A program made the position numbers and the translations under genes. The notes beneath the pieces are model-generated. The model made no database searches. It saw nothing but the letters and a program-made list of their open reading frames with translations, and was not told where the DNA came from. From positions 1 to 16,705 of the forward strand of contig JACMRS010000043.1 in the NCBI GenBank assembly GCA_014376345.1: a stretch of 16,705 nt of DNA, in the 5' to 3' direction. How positions within the stretch are numbered: the stretch's first letter is position 1; the number at the start of each line of letters is the position of its first letter. Positions 14,753-16,705 of this stretch are shown piece after piece. This DNA is from Bacteroidia bacterium (GTDB lineage Bacteria > Bacteroidota > Bacteroidia > NS11-12g > UBA955).

Positions 14753-16705
14753 ATGAGGCATTTTAAAAAAATTCTTTTCAGCGCAATTCTTTTTTGCAGT
14801 TGTTTTTTTAATGTGAATGCTCAGACAGGAGAAGTAAAGGGATTTGTTTATGATGCAATTACGGGTGAAGTTGTAGAATCAATAAATATCAGAGTAAATC
14901 CCGGAGGAGCCGTTTATAGTACAAATTCCGAGGGCTATTACTCTATAAATGATCTTGCTCCAGGCAACTATGTACTTGATTATTATCTTGCAGGATACGA
15001 TAGCACCAGCATTAAAATAAAAATTGAAGGAAATAAGGTTATTAAAAGAAATATTTTTATCAAATCAATTGCTATTGAACTCACAGGAGCTAACATCAGC
15101 GGAACATATATTAAAGGCAAAAAAGAAGATACCGATCCGGTAATTACTATCACCAACAGGCAACTAACAAAAATACCAACAGTTGGAGGAAGTCCGGATT
15201 TAGTTCAATACCTGCAGATTCTTCCAGGCGTTGTTACATCCGGTGATCAGGGTGGGCAATTGTATATCCGAGGTGGCTCTCCGGTGATGAATAAAGTGTT
15301 GCTGGATGGTATGACTATTTACAATCCATTCCATTCCATTGGTTTGTTTTCTGTTTTTGATGCCGATATTATTAAAACAGCAGACGTTTATTCAGCCGGT
15401 TTCGGTGCAGAATATGGCGGAAGAGTTTCAGCTATTATCGATGTAAAAACTCGCGATGGAAACAGAAACAGACTTGCCGGTACTGTATCGGTTAATCCTA
15501 TCGTTTCTAAGATTATGCTTGAAGGTCCGTTAAAGAAATTTAAACCAGGAAACGGAAGTTCTTCATTCGTACTTTCCATAAAAAATTCATACTTAGAAAA
15601 GTCTTCTAAAATATTTTATAATTATGCAGATCCTTCAAGGCTGCCATATAATTTTAGTGATATTTATGCCAAAATGTCTTTTAACTCGCCCGGAGGAAGC
15701 AGTTTCAAAGTGTTTGGTTTTAACTTTACTGATAATGTTAATTTTCCTGCTTCTACAAGCTATAAATGGAACTCTACCGGATTCGGAACCAGGTTTACTA
15801 TGGTACCTGAAGGAACAAGAACTAAAATAGATGGATTTTTATCTTATTCGGGCTATAATATTGCTCAGAAGGAAGTTGATAATAAACCAAGAAGCAGTGG
15901 TATAAACGGGTTTAATCTGGGTCTTCATTTTAGTTATTTCAACAACCGCGATGAATTCAGATATGGAGTTGAAACTAACGGATTCAGAACCAATTTTAAT
16001 ATCTACAACTCTAATAACAGAAAAATAGAGCAATTTGAAAATACTACTGAACTTGCAGGATTTACTTCTTATAAGCTTGTACGAGGTAGATCTATAGTTG
16101 ATCTGGGATTGCGTTTGCAGGTGTATGCATCATTGGGCAACCAATCATTAGAGCCAAGGCTTTCCTATAGATACAATGTTAGTAGAAAGTTGAGCTTGAA
16201 AGCTGCCGCAGGTAGATATTCGCAAAATCTGTTATCAGCATTTTCTGACAAGGATGTGGTGAATCTGTTTTATGGATTTTTATCCGGTCCGGATAATCTT
16301 CCAAAAACATTCGACGGAAATCCTGTAACAAGCAGACTTCAAAAAGCGTATCACGGTGTTGCAGGTTTAGAGTATAATTTTAACAAAAATAGTGAATTAG
16401 GGATCGAAGGTTTTTATAAAAACTTCACACAAATAACTAATATAAATCGCGACAAACTATTTGATGATGATCAGATAAACCAAAGCAAACCTGAACGACT
16501 CAGGAAAGACTTTATTGTTGAAACCGGTAAAGCTTATGGTGGAGATATCCGCTACCACTATGAAACCAAAAGGTTGTATATGTGGGCTACTTATTCGTTA
16601 ACTTACGTTACCAGATATGACAGCATCAATACTTATAACCCTAATTGGGACAGAAGACATAATATCAATATTGTAATAGATTATGCTCTTGATAAAAAAG
16701 AAAGA
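14753..16705 (+). CDS. TonB-dependent receptor, 3' end outside the window
   Basis: The first 651 residues of an outer-membrane TonB-dependent receptor; the reading frame is open to the last base. The signal peptide (1-23) ends VNA before Gln24. A CarboxypepD_reg-like domain covers about 27-105 (GFVYDAITGEVVESINIRV, later EGYYSINDLAPGNYVL). The plug covers about 128-235, with LPGVVTSGDQGGQLYIRGGS at 157-176, DGMTIYNPFHSIGLFSVF at 185-202 and EYGGRVSAIIDV at 220-231. Barrel strands follow, reaching NWDRRHNINIVIDY near the edge, a motif that lies about 100 residues from the end of such receptors. The architecture matches the receptor at 6027-8381 but the sequences are clearly divergent. The substrate is unknown. 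The ATG is preceded by a full promoter match, so this gene starts its own transcription unit. A DUF4249 gene beyond the edge would be expected. Confidence 0.9.
   Translation, partial: MRHFKKILFSAILFCSCFFNVNAQTGEVKGFVYDAITGEVVESINIRVNPGGAVYSTNSEGYYSINDLAPGNYVLDYYLAGYDSTSIKIKIEGNKVIKRNIFIKSIAIELTGANISGTYIKGKKEDTDPVITITNRQLTKIPTVGGSPDLVQYLQILPGVVTSGDQGGQLYIRGGSPVMNKVLLDGMTIYNPFHSIGLFSVFDADIIKTADVYSAGFGAEYGGRVSAIIDVKTRDGNRNRLAGTVSVNPIVSKIMLEGPLKKFKPGNGSSSFVLSIKNSYLEKSSKIFYNYADPSRLPYNFSDIYAKMSFNSPGGSSFKVFGFNFTDNVNFPASTSYKWNSTGFGTRFTMVPEGTRTKIDGFLSYSGYNIAQKEVDNKPRSSGINGFNLGLHFSYFNNRDEFRYGVETNGFRTNFNIYNSNNRKIEQFENTTELAGFTSYKLVRGRSIVDLGLRLQVYASLGNQSLEPRLSYRYNVSRKLSLKAAAGRYSQNLLSAFSDKDVVNLFYGFLSGPDNLPKTFDGNPVTSRLQKAYHGVAGLEYNFNKNSELGIEGFYKNFTQITNINRDKLFDDDQINQSKPERLRKDFIVETGKAYGGDIRYHYETKRLYMWATYSLTYVTRYDSINTYNPNWDRRHNINIVIDYALDKKER

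Noticed and set aside
14753..14821. Second TonB receptor as a lipoprotein because of CSC in its N-terminal segment
   Set aside because: The cysteines sit inside the hydrophobic core, and a better signal peptidase I site follows (VNA before Gln24).
1..16705. CRISPR arrays, transposases, integrases, tRNA or rRNA genes
   Set aside because: None was seen on either strand; apart from degenerate protein repeats in the propeller gene there are no obvious tandem nucleotide repeats.

Overview
The window comes from an AT-rich Bacteroidota genome. The evidence is two secreted proteins with type A type-IX-secretion (T9SS) sorting domains, two TonB-dependent receptors carrying the carboxypeptidase-D-regulatory-like N-domain, a DUF4249 lipoprotein, a head-GIN (DUF2807) lipoprotein, a DUF5522 mini-protein, and several upstream elements matching the Bacteroidota -7 promoter consensus TAnnTTTG. 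Species or family cannot be read from the sequence alone. No rRNA, tRNA, CRISPR array, insertion sequence or phage gene was seen. Coding density is very high: no gene-free stretch exceeds 200 bases, the longest being about 190 bases (5837-6026).

Layout. (1) 1-666: 3' part of a cyanophycinase gene (+), cut by the window edge. (2) 656-5836: a 1726-residue Cys-rich T9SS-exported protein (-), tail-to-tail with the cyanophycinase and overlapping it by 11 bp. (3) 6027-11121: a rightward block of TonB-dependent receptor, DUF4249 lipoprotein, PagL-like lipid A deacylase-type barrel, and GIN-domain lipoprotein. Spacings are 3 nt, 47 nt (with its own promoter-like element) and a 4-nt ATGA overlap. (4) 11111-12244: a predicted outer-membrane barrel of unknown family (-), again with an 11-bp tail-to-tail overlap, divergent from a DUF3108 gene (12354-13214, +). 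(5) 13215-13379: a 54-residue DUF5522 gene (-) that abuts the DUF3108 stop codon. (6) 13449-14669: a T9SS-exported seven-repeat propeller protein (+). (7) 14753-16705: a second TonB-dependent receptor (+), running off the right edge.

Theme. Nearly everything here acts at the cell envelope: uptake through TonB receptors with a partner surface lipoprotein, outer-membrane lipid or barrel proteins, and large T9SS-exported surface proteins. The cyanophycinase (storage-polymer degradation) and DUF5522 are the cytoplasmic exceptions, although some cyanophycinases are exported. No new defence or mobile system was found. The most distinctive signals are promoter -7 elements lying only 3-7 nt from start codons (implying leaderless or near-leaderless mRNAs, one with a TTG start), a PagL-like protein whose third catalytic position reads Asn, its translational coupling to a GIN lipoprotein, and overlapping gene tails that leave no room for terminators.
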